From NCBI RefSeq assembly GCF_007993755.1, contig NZ_CP042467.1:4240001-4304000 (forward strand): DNA of 64,000 bases, written 5' to 3'. Of this stretch, positions 44,828 to 53,572 are shown in pieces (position 1 is the stretch's first letter; each line of letters opens with the position of its first letter). The DNA is from Microvenator marinus (GTDB taxonomy: Bacteria; Myxococcota_A; Bradymonadia; Bradymonadales; Bradymonadaceae). The notes beneath the pieces were generated by a model. The model saw nothing but the letters and a program-made list of their open reading frames with translations, was not told where the DNA came from and did not search any database. The position numbers and the translations under genes are program-made.

Positions 44828-46405
44828 ATGACGCAACCAAAACGACGAAGTCACTGGGCATGGGGCTGGGAGCACAAGATGCCCTCCATTGAAGAACGCC
44901 ACAGGCTCGCCGAGCTGCTCGAGGGTGTGCTCGGGATTAAGGCAGGTGAGGTGGAGGAAGCCGTCCCTATCCAAGCGGTGGAATTGCCTGGAACCGAGCT
45001 CAAGGCCACATGGCTGGATACCACCAACGACGCGCGCATCAGGCATACCTATGGAAGAAGCTGGCCGGACCTCATGCGAGGATTCCTCGGGGATTTTGGG
45101 CCTGCGCCACTCGCCGTCGCGACGCCTTCGTCCACCGAAGAACTAGAAAAAGTCTATGATTGGGCACAGGATAGTGGCGTCAAAGTCCAGATTTATGGCG
45201 GCGGGACGAGCGTTGTAGGTGGGGTGGAGTGTGACCCTGAATACCCCACGATAAGTCTTGATACGTCCAATCTTTCAGGGGTGCTGGAGATCGATAAAAC
45301 GTCCCGAGGTGCCCTGATTGCGGCCGGGGCTTTTGGACCCGATATCGAGGACGCCCTTCGCCCACACGGTCTCACGCTTAGGCACTTCCCGCAGAGCTTC
45401 GAGTTCTCCACACTTGGTGGCTGGATTGCCACGCGCTCAGGTGGGCATTTTGCCACGCAACGAACTCATATCGAAGACTTTGTTCAGTGGATGGAGGTTG
45501 TCGCGCCTTGCGGCGCGGTACGTACCGGTGAGTATCCGGCTTCAGGGGCTGGGCCTGATATGAACCGTGTGTTCGCGGGCTCGGAAGGAACTATGGGGCT
45601 CATCACCAAAGCCTGGATGCGCCTCCAAGAACGCCCCAGATACAAGGCTCAGGCATCGGTAAAGTTCGCCGCGTGGAATGACGCGATTGCGGCCCTGCGT
45701 GCCATCGCTCAATCGGGCCTAAACCCAGCAAACGCGCGCCTGCTCGACTCCCGTGAGGCGCTGATGAATCAGGTGAGTTTCGACGGCTCGAACATCCTGG
45801 TTCTTGGCTTCGAGTCCGCTGACCGCCCGCTTGCTGCGCAAATGGAGCGCGCTTTGGAAATCGCGCGAGACCACCACGGCCAGTGCGACGGTGCCGTCTA
45901 CATCGATACCAACGGGCCGGGAGCAAAGGAGAGCGAAAGGTGGAAAAGCGCCTTTTTGGACGGCCCATACATGCAGAGCGCTCTGCTGACGATGGGAGTT
46001 TTTGCCGATACCTTTGAAACGGCCGTGACTTGGTCTGGTTTCGAACGGCTCCACAACGCCGTGATCGCAAATATGAAAGACGTTCTAAAGCGCACCTGTG
46101 GTCGAGGGTTTTTGACCTGTCGAATCACCCATATCTACCCGGACGGATTGGCGCCCTACTATACGTGGGTGGCCCCGATGCCCACTCGCGATCGGAGCGC
46201 AATCGAGGTCTGGAAAACCATCAAAGACGAGGCGATGAAAACGCTCCGGACCAACGGCGGCACCATCACGCACCATCACGCTGTCGGCCGAATTCACCGC
46301 GATGCATGGCATCAAGAGGCTGGCCCACATTCAATCGCCGCGCTCGACGCCATGAAGTCGTCTTTCGACCCTAAGCATATCCTGAACCCTGGCGTTCTCC
46401 TATGA
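44828..46405 (+). CDS. FAD-binding oxidase of the alkyl-DHAP synthase type
   Basis: 525 residues from ATG 44828; an ATG at 44777 would add 17 residues without homology-like sequence. VAO/PCMH-type FAD fold with a PP loop (VQIYGGGTSVVGG) and RTHIEDFVQ, GSEGTMGLITKAW and the ADPS-type C-terminal THHHAVGRIHRD motif. Alkylglycerone-phosphate synthase makes the ether bond in plasmalogen and ether lipids, known in myxobacteria. Some relatives are other lipid or hydroxy-acid oxidases, so the exact substrate is open. The stop overlaps the YheT-like gene (ATGA). Confidence 0.85.
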   Translation: MTQPKRRSHWAWGWEHKMPSIEERHRLAELLEGVLGIKAGEVEEAVPIQAVELPGTELKATWLDTTNDARIRHTYGRSWPDLMRGFLGDFGPAPLAVATPSSTEELEKVYDWAQDSGVKVQIYGGGTSVVGGVECDPEYPTISLDTSNLSGVLEIDKTSRGALIAAGAFGPDIEDALRPHGLTLRHFPQSFEFSTLGGWIATRSGGHFATQRTHIEDFVQWMEVVAPCGAVRTGEYPASGAGPDMNRVFAGSEGTMGLITKAWMRLQERPRYKAQASVKFAAWNDAIAALRAIAQSGLNPANARLLDSREALMNQVSFDGSNILVLGFESADRPLAAQMERALEIARDHHGQCDGAVYIDTNGPGAKESERWKSAFLDGPYMQSALLTMGVFADTFETAVTWSGFERLHNAVIANMKDVLKRTCGRGFLTCRITHIYPDGLAPYYTWVAPMPTRDRSAIEVWKTIKDEAMKTLRTNGGTITHHHAVGRIHRDAWHQEAGPHSIAALDAMKSSFDPKHILNPGVLL

Positions 46406-47370
46406 TTATTGAGCCGATACAGAGCGTACTCGGGCACCTTTACACCGTCGGGCCTACGGTGGCTGGCTGGATTCCCCGAAAGGACCCCGCCACCGAGTGG
46501 GTTGGCCACGTAGATGACCCTGAAGTCGGTGGGATTACGCTTCGCGGGAAAGTTCATTTTCACTCGAACCCGCTGAGTGACCCGACCGTTTCGACCTTGC
46601 TCGTTCTCCTCCATGGTCTTGGCGGAAGCTCCGATTCCACCTACATGCGAGACGCCGCCAAGGACGGATTCCAGATGGGGTATGACGTGCTTCGACTCTC
46701 GCTGCGAGGGGCCGACGCCTCCGGACAGGACCTCTACAACGCGGGACTGACGGCGGATTTACACGCCGCAATCGCAAGCCCTCAGTTTTCGGCTTATCAA
46801 AATATCGTGGTCATGGGCTTTTCTCTAGGCGGGCACATCGCGCTGAAGGCGGCCGTTGAAGGACTAGACAAGAGAGTTAAATCGGTGGTCGCCATCGGCT
46901 CTCCGGTTGACCTCTCGCCAGGTGTTAAGGTGCTCGATGGCAAGTCGCGAAAGATCTATCGCGAGTATATCCTTCGGGAGTTGCGAGACCTCTACGCTGC
47001 GTACGCCTCTCAAACAGGCCGCGCCGAGACGCCTCTCGAGCGTGTCCAAAAGGTTCGATACATCCGCGAGTTTGATGAGCTGACGATCGTTCCTCGGTTT
47101 GGCTTTGATGACGTAGAAGATTATTACCAAAAGAGCAGCGTCGGGCCCGTGCTTCCCGACTTAACCATCCCGTGTCTCTACGTCGGTAGCACCTACGATC
47201 CAATGATTCCGCGAAGACTCGTTGAACCCTGGGTTTCCAAAGCCGGCCCGAATCTAAAAGTCATCTGGGTGGATGATGGTGGCCATGTCTACTTCCCAAT
47301 GGTGGACCTCGGGTTTGGTGAAAGACGCGGTGTGGTTGCGCAGAGTCTCTCGTACGTTCAGGCGATGTAG
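46402..47370 (+). CDS. Alpha/beta hydrolase of the YheT/ABHD1-3 type
   Basis: 322 residues. Features of the YheT-like hydrolase family are LLVLLHGLGGSSDSTYMRDAA (oxyanion region), nucleophile motif GFSLGG, an acid in STYDPMIP and His in DDGGHVYFP. YheT/ABHD hydrolases act on esters of lipids. The gene overlaps the preceding flavoprotein gene by 4 bases, so both are probably parts of one lipid pathway (inference). Confidence 0.88.
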   Translation: MIIEPIQSVLGHLYTVGPTVAGWIPRKDPATEWVGHVDDPEVGGITLRGKVHFHSNPLSDPTVSTLLVLLHGLGGSSDSTYMRDAAKDGFQMGYDVLRLSLRGADASGQDLYNAGLTADLHAAIASPQFSAYQNIVVMGFSLGGHIALKAAVEGLDKRVKSVVAIGSPVDLSPGVKVLDGKSRKIYREYILRELRDLYAAYASQTGRAETPLERVQKVRYIREFDELTIVPRFGFDDVEDYYQKSSVGPVLPDLTIPCLYVGSTYDPMIPRRLVEPWVSKAGPNLKVIWVDDGGHVYFPMVDLGFGERRGVVAQSLSYVQAM

Positions 47371-47459
47371 AAGCAGTGGTGGATTTGAAGTCTATCCTAC
47401 TGTATTCTCGCGGTTTCAACACCTGTCGAACGCGCAGAGCTGCCTCTGTCTGGGATTCA

Positions 47460-49673
47460 ATGAAGAAGCTTCTACTACTCACACTCGTCTTGGCGAGCTG
47501 TTCGGATGACGCCCCCGTAGTCTCGAACAACTCGAATAACACATCGAATCAGACGGTCGCGCCGAACAACACTACGGGCCCGAATAACCCGCAAGATATG
47601 GGCGAGGACCAGGGGCCTGAGCCGGAGCCCGCGGAGTTTGGTCTCGACCAAAGGCCACCAAATACCACCTGTGTGGCACCGGCACGCCCGACCTCCACCA
47701 CCGGTCTTGAGCTCGAGCGCGCGTTCTCGTCCCTTAGTTTCAATCAGCCGCTCGCCATGAAGCAGGCACCGGGTTCAGACACACATTGGTACCTGCTTGA
47801 ACAACCTGGCCGGATCATGCGCTTTGAGAATCGCGCCGATGTCTCTGAATCTGACGTCTTCATCGACCATCGTTCAGAAGTCATCGACGGAGGAGAACGC
47901 GGCATGCTCGGGTTCGCTTTCCATCCAGGCTGGCCTCAAGAGGCGCGGGTGTTTATCTCGTACACCGCCAATATCAACGGCAACTTGCACTCGATTATCT
48001 CCGAGTTTAGCGCGAACCAAGACCTCGCGTCGCTAGACCCTGCCTCAGAGAGGCGGATCCTCGAGGTGCGCCAGCCCTATTCGAACCATAACGGTGGTCA
48101 GATCGACTTTGGACCGGACGGCTATCTTTACATCTCGCTTGGAGACGGCGGCTCAGGAGGCGACCCCGACGGCAACGGTCAGAATATCGAGACCATGCTC
48201 GGGTCCATCTTGAGGATTGACGTCGATGGCGCCGAGCCTTACGGCGTGCCCTCTGATAACCCATTTGTGGGCCAAGACGGCGCAGATGAGATTTTTGCCT
48301 GGGGTTTGCGCAATGTCTGGCGATTCAGCTTTGATCGCGAAACTGGCACGCTATGGGCCGGAGATGTGGGCCAAAATGCACACGAGGAGATCTCGATTAT
48401 CGAGCTCGGCGGAAACTATGGCTGGAACCGAAAGGAGGGTTTTGAGTGCTTTGGTGGCTCACCATGCGACGGAAACTACATAGATCCGGTGGTCGATTAC
48501 CCACACTCTCAGGGCCGCTCCGTGACTGGAGGCTACGTCTACCGGGGCACTGATATTCCGGCGCTCGTCGGCACCTATCTCTTTGGCGATTACGTCTCTG
48601 GCCGCATTTGGAGAGTCGTCTACGACACCGACGGCCAAGCTGGAATTGAAGAAGTTATCGGCACTGGATTCAACGTGTCTTCATTCGCCGAAGCCAATAA
48701 CGGCGAGCTCTTCGTGCTCAATTATGGCGGAACGATTCATAGGGTTCAGGCTGCCGACCAGACCGGGGAAGACAACTTCCCAAGGACTCTGAGCGCAACG
48801 GGTTGCGCAAACCCGGAAGATCCCACGGAGCCTGCGGCAGGGTTGATTCCATATCGTCCGCAAGCCGAGTTCTGGTCTGACGGCGCGGATAAGTTCAGGT
48901 GGATGGCGCTCCCAGAAGGCCAGAATATCAGCATCGGCCCGGACGGAGACTTCGATTTCCCTAATGGAACCGTGCTTGTGAAGTCGTTTGAACTCGATGG
49001 CAAACTCATCGAAACCAGACTCTTTGTGCGTCACGACGATGGAGAGTGGGCAGGATATTCTTACGAATGGAGGGATGACCAATCCGATGCCGACCTGCTC
49101 TTGGCTGGAAAAACCAAGGAGTTTGGCGCTCAGACGTGGATCTATCCGAGTCGCTCAGATTGTATGGTGTGTCATACAGCGGCAGCCGGCCGATCGCTGG
49201 GTCTCGAGCTCGGACAGCTCGATCACGCTGGCTACTACGCGTCTACGAATCGACTCGCAAACCAGGTCAACACCTTGGAGAATATCGGCTTGCTCTCCAA
49301 CGCCCGCGACACCGAATTCACTCGCCTCGTAGATCCACAAGGTGAGGCCACCTTGGACGAACGGGCACAGTCCTACATGCACACAAATTGCGCTGGTTGC
49401 CATCGCTCGGACGCGACCCTCCGGACAACGTTTGACCTGCGTGCCGGGCTAGACCTCTCGGAGCGCGGCCTCTGCGATGGGCCCGTCTACAATACTCTAG
49501 ACATTCCCGACGCCGCGCTTCTTGCGCCTGGGTCCGTGGAACGTTCGTTGATCTATCAGCGCACAGCCACACGCGGGGTGCATAGAATGCCACCAATCGG
49601 CTCCACACTCGTGGATGAAGACGGCGTGAGTCTGCTCAGCGAATGGATTCAAAGCCTGCAGAACTGCAACTGA
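47460..49673 (+). CDS. Lipoprotein: PQQ-type sugar dehydrogenase plus dihaem cytochrome-like region
   Basis: 737 residues from ATG 47460 (MKKLLLLTLVLASC, lipobox Cys 14), then an Asn-rich linker. Residues about 60-430 form a soluble glucose/sorbosone dehydrogenase-like six-bladed propeller: YSNHNGGQIDFGPDGYLYISLGDGG, AWGLRNVWRFSFD and GDVGQNAHEEI. The C-terminal part (about 450-737) has two haem-c motifs, CMVCH (568-572) and CAGCH (644-648). A propeller dehydrogenase fused to a cytochrome suggests direct electron passage to the respiratory chain at the cell surface. Sugar or polyol oxidation is inferred from family. Confidence 0.88.
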   Translation: MKKLLLLTLVLASCSDDAPVVSNNSNNTSNQTVAPNNTTGPNNPQDMGEDQGPEPEPAEFGLDQRPPNTTCVAPARPTSTTGLELERAFSSLSFNQPLAMKQAPGSDTHWYLLEQPGRIMRFENRADVSESDVFIDHRSEVIDGGERGMLGFAFHPGWPQEARVFISYTANINGNLHSIISEFSANQDLASLDPASERRILEVRQPYSNHNGGQIDFGPDGYLYISLGDGGSGGDPDGNGQNIETMLGSILRIDVDGAEPYGVPSDNPFVGQDGADEIFAWGLRNVWRFSFDRETGTLWAGDVGQNAHEEISIIELGGNYGWNRKEGFECFGGSPCDGNYIDPVVDYPHSQGRSVTGGYVYRGTDIPALVGTYLFGDYVSGRIWRVVYDTDGQAGIEEVIGTGFNVSSFAEANNGELFVLNYGGTIHRVQAADQTGEDNFPRTLSATGCANPEDPTEPAAGLIPYRPQAEFWSDGADKFRWMALPEGQNISIGPDGDFDFPNGTVLVKSFELDGKLIETRLFVRHDDGEWAGYSYEWRDDQSDADLLLAGKTKEFGAQTWIYPSRSDCMVCHTAAAGRSLGLELGQLDHAGYYASTNRLANQVNTLENIGLLSNARDTEFTRLVDPQGEATLDERAQSYMHTNCAGCHRSDATLRTTFDLRAGLDLSERGLCDGPVYNTLDIPDAALLAPGSVERSLIYQRTATRGVHRMPPIGSTLVDEDGVSLLSEWIQSLQNCN

Positions 49674-49680
49674 TCCTTGT

Positions 49681-50172
49681 CTAGATTCCTCTGGCTGCAA
49701 TCATCATGAGTAGGAATATTGCACTCAGAACAACCATGGCTACCCGCGGTACTTTCTGAATTACCACATGGAACTTGGCCATCGCCTGTGGGTCTGCGGA
49801 TGAGTCGAAACCCATTCTCTTGGCGAGAATCGACTCCACCACAAAGTGAAAGATTGTGATGCCCCAGGCCAATCCTCCGCCCAAGAGCAAGGCGTGGCCC
49901 CAGCGACCTGAGCTCAAAAGTCGTGTCCAATCCCCATCCACCATTCCGTGAAGCATTAAGGTTCCCGAGACCACAACCGTCGCGGACACGATTGAGGCGA
50001 GACGGAAGATTCTTGGGAAGAGTTCGTCCAAGATCACCGGGTCTTTTGGATTCTTTTTAAGTGCCGGAAGGATCACTACGTTGATGAAGAACACCAGCCC
50101 AAACCATAGAGCGCCGCTCATGATGTGAATCCAGCGTAACGGATTCATGATTGCATTGATAAGGTCCAACAT
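49681..50172 (-). CDS. Small integral membrane protein, CopD/DUF-type
   Basis: 163 residues with about four hydrophobic helices: HIMSGALWFGLVFFINVVILP, a second helix near SIVSATVVVSG, a third at ALLLGGGLAWGITIFHFV and a fourth at VAMVVLSAIFLLMMI. His residues occur in WIHIMSG and IFHFVVES. Similar four-helix proteins belong to CopD-like or urate-oxidase-type membrane families and often bind haem. Precise role unknown. It converges on the dehydrogenase gene, with seven bases between the stops. Confidence 0.75.
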   Translation of the reverse strand: MLDLINAIMNPLRWIHIMSGALWFGLVFFINVVILPALKKNPKDPVILDELFPRIFRLASIVSATVVVSGTLMLHGMVDGDWTRLLSSGRWGHALLLGGGLAWGITIFHFVVESILAKRMGFDSSADPQAMAKFHVVIQKVPRVAMVVLSAIFLLMMIAARGI

Positions 50173-50302
50173 CGTCGTCTCTCGAAGGTCTCAGTGAAAA
50201 TGAATATCAAATTCAAGATGGTGACTCTGTGATCTGAATCATGATGTTCTAAAAACATTTCATTGGGTGTACTCTGCCCTCAGAACAAAGCTTGGTTTTA
50301 AG

Positions 50303-51556
50303 ATGAAAAATTTGTGGATACTGGCAAGTGCCCTGCTGATCGGTTGTTCTGCGCCTCAAGATTCCAAACCAGTTGCCGATGAAGGTCAGACGAGCCAGGA
50401 GCTTGAATCTCAGCCTTCAGAAATGCACTCGTCTCTAAGAGGCGAGGAAGGCAGCGAGCTGCCTCCACCGACGCGGGAGAAGGTGGTCAAGGAAAAGCCA
50501 AAGCCGGTGGTTCAGCGCGTGGTCGTCGCCACACCGAGGGCCAGGGGCGTGGTGCTCTTTGAATCCGAGCTCGAATTCCTGCGCGGAGCGCTCGAGTCCA
50601 GACTTCAGGCTGATGATCTCTTTGAAATCAAAGATCATTCCGAGCTCGAGGACGAGATGAAGGTCCTCAAGAAAGGAAAACTGCCAAACCAGAAAGCCTG
50701 CAAAGTGCTCCCAGATCCATTCCTTGCCGCGGCGGGATTTGAGGGCGTCAACGTGGTCTGGCCGAGCCTAGTCTGTGGCGCTGAAAAGTGTACGTTGAAG
50801 GCCACAAGCGGCCCGCAAACGAGAATCTACGAGCTCTCCGCGAACCCTGAGAATTGGGCAGAGGAACTGACCAGCGCTGCAGCGGTGGCCAAAGAGGCTG
50901 AGGTTGAAGGCACTTCAGTAGAACTTGGGAAGTACAAGGAGCCCTATCTTGTAGTTGAGGATATTGATGGCACCTGGGACGAGTCATTTCAGAAGCCGCT
51001 TCAGCGTGCGGCCAAGCAGGCTCGCCGCTGCGACGAAGGCCCAGACAGGTTCCTGGTATCGATTGCCGAATCGGGCAAGGTGAACTCGTGCGAGTCAGAC
51101 CGCAGGCACACGCGTAAGCCCAAATCCGAGGATTGTTTTTGCAAAGCCCTCAAGCGTGTGCGCTTCCCAAAGGTCGAGAAAAAGTCTGGTGAACGCCGAT
51201 TTTCAGGTCACCTAAAGGTTCTGGCGAAGAAAGAAAACGAGGCCCGGGCTCAAAGCAAGCGGGCCGAGCTTCAACTCTTGTCCAGCGACGACCCCATCGC
51301 CCATTTGAATTCGATTCATCTCAACGAGAAAAACCTCCGCAAGTGCGCTGATTTGACGGAGGCACCAACCGAGGTTGGGTTCATTCTCGAGGTGGCAGGG
51401 CAGGGCGAACACGTCGCCCATTCCACCAGCTGGACGGGCGAGGTATCTCCAGAGCTCAAATCATGTGTTAAAGGGCTCTTGCGCGGGGTCACCATGGATT
51501 GCCCCGCCACCGAACGCGCGACCGTTCGCGGCCGTATCGTTCTTAGACCCGAGTGA
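50303..51556 (+). CDS. Lipoprotein of unknown function
   Basis: 417 residues from ATG 50303 (MKNLWILASALLIGC, lipobox); the frame is also open from a GTG at 50267. After the lipid-anchor Cys comes a polar, Pro- and Lys-rich linker, then a region with VVVATPRARGVVLFESELEFL and Cys residues (KACKVLPDPF, VCGAEKCTL, SCESDRRH, DCFCKALKRVRFPKV). The segment with VSIAESGKVNSC and CFCKALKRVRFP resembles the TonB-C-like AgmX/PglI units seen in myxobacterial proteins. Role unknown; 15 bases before the TPR gene. Confidence 0.7.
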   Translation: MKNLWILASALLIGCSAPQDSKPVADEGQTSQELESQPSEMHSSLRGEEGSELPPPTREKVVKEKPKPVVQRVVVATPRARGVVLFESELEFLRGALESRLQADDLFEIKDHSELEDEMKVLKKGKLPNQKACKVLPDPFLAAAGFEGVNVVWPSLVCGAEKCTLKATSGPQTRIYELSANPENWAEELTSAAAVAKEAEVEGTSVELGKYKEPYLVVEDIDGTWDESFQKPLQRAAKQARRCDEGPDRFLVSIAESGKVNSCESDRRHTRKPKSEDCFCKALKRVRFPKVEKKSGERRFSGHLKVLAKKENEARAQSKRAELQLLSSDDPIAHLNSIHLNEKNLRKCADLTEAPTEVGFILEVAGQGEHVAHSTSWTGEVSPELKSCVKGLLRGVTMDCPATERATVRGRIVLRPE

Positions 51557-51571
51557 TGTCACGAGGCGTAG

Positions 51572-53572
51572 ATGGACAGTCAAAAAGCAAAAGTGCAGTG
51601 GTGGATGCCTGTGTTGGGCGTGGTGCTTCTAATCGGCGTGGGCCTTGGCATCTGGGCGTATCTTGGCCACCAGGAACGTCTGGAACAACAAAGGGCCGCT
51701 GACGCGCTCTTTGATCCGATTGAAGCAGCCGTTGAGGAGGCCAAGGCTGAACCGCGCTACGATATCGATCGTACCGTGCAGGTCATTCACGGCCTCGATA
51801 GCGCGCTTGATGCACAGGGCTCGCTCGAGGACTATCTCAAGTATATGGCCCGTCAAGACTACCGCGGTGTGGCGCCTGACGTGCTCGAGGCGCGTCTCAA
51901 GGTGCTGAGCATCCTGAAGCGTCTTTACGCGACCCAGACCAAGCTTGAAAACCAGGAGTCTACGTTCACGGTCACACGTACCGTGCTCTCCGCTCTTTCA
52001 CTTGCGAAGGCCGACGTGGACATCATGTCCGGCGTGATGCCTTCGCTTGATTCTGAGCAGGCAAAGACTGTGCTCGAGGACCTGAGGAAAGACCAGGCCA
52101 TCAAGAAGGAACTCCTCGACGAGCTCGCTGAGCTCGAAGTCGAGCTTATCTCAGTCATGACCGAGTATAGCGAAGTCTACTACAAGTACATTGCCGAGTG
52201 GGACAAACTGGTGCTCTTGCGGGATCGCGCCTACCTCGCGGCCGCTGAGGGCCAGTGGGCCACTGCCGCAAGTGCGGCCGACAAGGCCATCGAGATGGCC
52301 CCTGAGGAGACTGAGGCGCATCTGCTAAAGGCCCGCGCGCTCATCGAAGCCGTTCAAACGCCGGAGAGCCAAAACCTCGAGCAAGCAGTGACCCTGCTTG
52401 GCGAATACATGCAGGAGAATCCGGACAGAAGTGCCCCAGCGCTCTTGCTCCTTGGAGTGGCCTACGAGCGAATGGGGCGCATGGACGATGCGCGTCTTAA
52501 TTACCAACAAGCGGCCGCCTACTACCCGAAGCAGGCTGAGGTCCTCTCGGATATGATGGACCCCTATGAGGTTCGTGGGTTCTTGAGGAAGTCCCGCGAA
52601 GGCAGAATCATTCTCGATCAATACTCCGCCACCATGCTCGGCGCCGGCTACTTCAGTCCGGACTTGCACATGGCCCGCGTGAGTTTTCTCGCCGGCGATA
52701 TGGAGGAGGGGAAGAAGAAGGTCCTCGATCACTTCTCACGTAGGAGAAATCAGGCCAGCTGGGACCTCGTGCTCAACGATATCGAGTTCTGTGAGTCCTA
52801 TCTCGGTGCCTATTTTGATGGGTTGTTTGTGGAGGATTCTCACCTCTTTTTGGAGGCCGAGCCTACACTGATTGGCTCAAAGCTCGACGTCTCAGTCAAG
52901 AATCAGTCCCCTAAACCCCTGCATAACGCCACCCTGCTTCTAGCCGTGCGTTTTACCGACATGCATCGAGACGATTTTCAAGTGTTCAAGGTCGGCGAAA
53001 CCGTACCGGTCGTGACCGAGCACGCGACAACGAATTTTGGCTCGCTCACGGTGGAGTATCCGCTCTTCGGGCAAACTCGTGGAGTGGATGATATCGTACT
53101 GACCCGTGCAATTCTCTTGACGGACACAGCGGTGGTCTGGGTTGATTCGGACGAGTACCGGTTGGCATTGGCCAGGACTTCAGAGAGCGCTCCCCCGCCT
53201 GAGGAGCGCAAGACCTGGTTTGACGTGATGAAAGTGGACCCTGAGATGCTCACTGGGCTTCTTAACTCCAGTGATGTGGGTCTTGACCTCTCGCTAGGGC
53301 GCGACGATGTGACGCTAAAGTTACCTCGCGAACTCTCCATCTTGAAGCCCTCATTCCGGCTTCATGACGAGGGCCAAACGTATGCGCCCGAGGTCAACAA
53401 ACTCAACGAGGATGGTATCGAACTCAGGTTTGATAGCGTGAGAAATTTTGAGGGGGACGGCGTCTCAAGCGCCAATCCCGTCGTCAAAATTCATACGCGC
53501 TTCGGAGACTTTGACGTCACGATCGACTGGAAGAATCGCCGAATTGGTGGTGTCGATTTTGTGGCTCGATAA
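51572..53572 (+). CDS. Membrane-anchored TPR protein
   Basis: 666 residues. One membrane segment (about 11-31, WMPVLGVVLLIGVGLGIWAYL) followed by a large domain outside the cytoplasm. Residues 205-330 carry TPR-like repeats (AAEGQWATAASAADKAIEMAPEETEAHLLKA, LLLGVAYERMGRMDDARLNYQQAAAYYP). The C-terminal half is beta-rich, with a VSVKNQSPKPLHNATLLLAVRF strand pair and the ending VKIHTRFGDFDVTIDWKNRRIGG. It probably holds other envelope proteins together. Its last 108 bases overlap the minus-strand gene 53465-55030. Confidence 0.75.
   Translation: MDSQKAKVQWWMPVLGVVLLIGVGLGIWAYLGHQERLEQQRAADALFDPIEAAVEEAKAEPRYDIDRTVQVIHGLDSALDAQGSLEDYLKYMARQDYRGVAPDVLEARLKVLSILKRLYATQTKLENQESTFTVTRTVLSALSLAKADVDIMSGVMPSLDSEQAKTVLEDLRKDQAIKKELLDELAELEVELISVMTEYSEVYYKYIAEWDKLVLLRDRAYLAAAEGQWATAASAADKAIEMAPEETEAHLLKARALIEAVQTPESQNLEQAVTLLGEYMQENPDRSAPALLLLGVAYERMGRMDDARLNYQQAAAYYPKQAEVLSDMMDPYEVRGFLRKSREGRIILDQYSATMLGAGYFSPDLHMARVSFLAGDMEEGKKKVLDHFSRRRNQASWDLVLNDIEFCESYLGAYFDGLFVEDSHLFLEAEPTLIGSKLDVSVKNQSPKPLHNATLLLAVRFTDMHRDDFQVFKVGETVPVVTEHATTNFGSLTVEYPLFGQTRGVDDIVLTRAILLTDTAVVWVDSDEYRLALARTSESAPPPEERKTWFDVMKVDPEMLTGLLNSSDVGLDLSLGRDDVTLKLPRELSILKPSFRLHDEGQTYAPEVNKLNEDGIELRFDSVRNFEGDGVSSANPVVKIHTRFGDFDVTIDWKNRRIGGVDFVAR

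Noticed and set aside
45603-46070. Minus-strand open frames inside the flavoprotein gene
   Set aside because: Shadows; the plus frame has FAD-binding motifs throughout.
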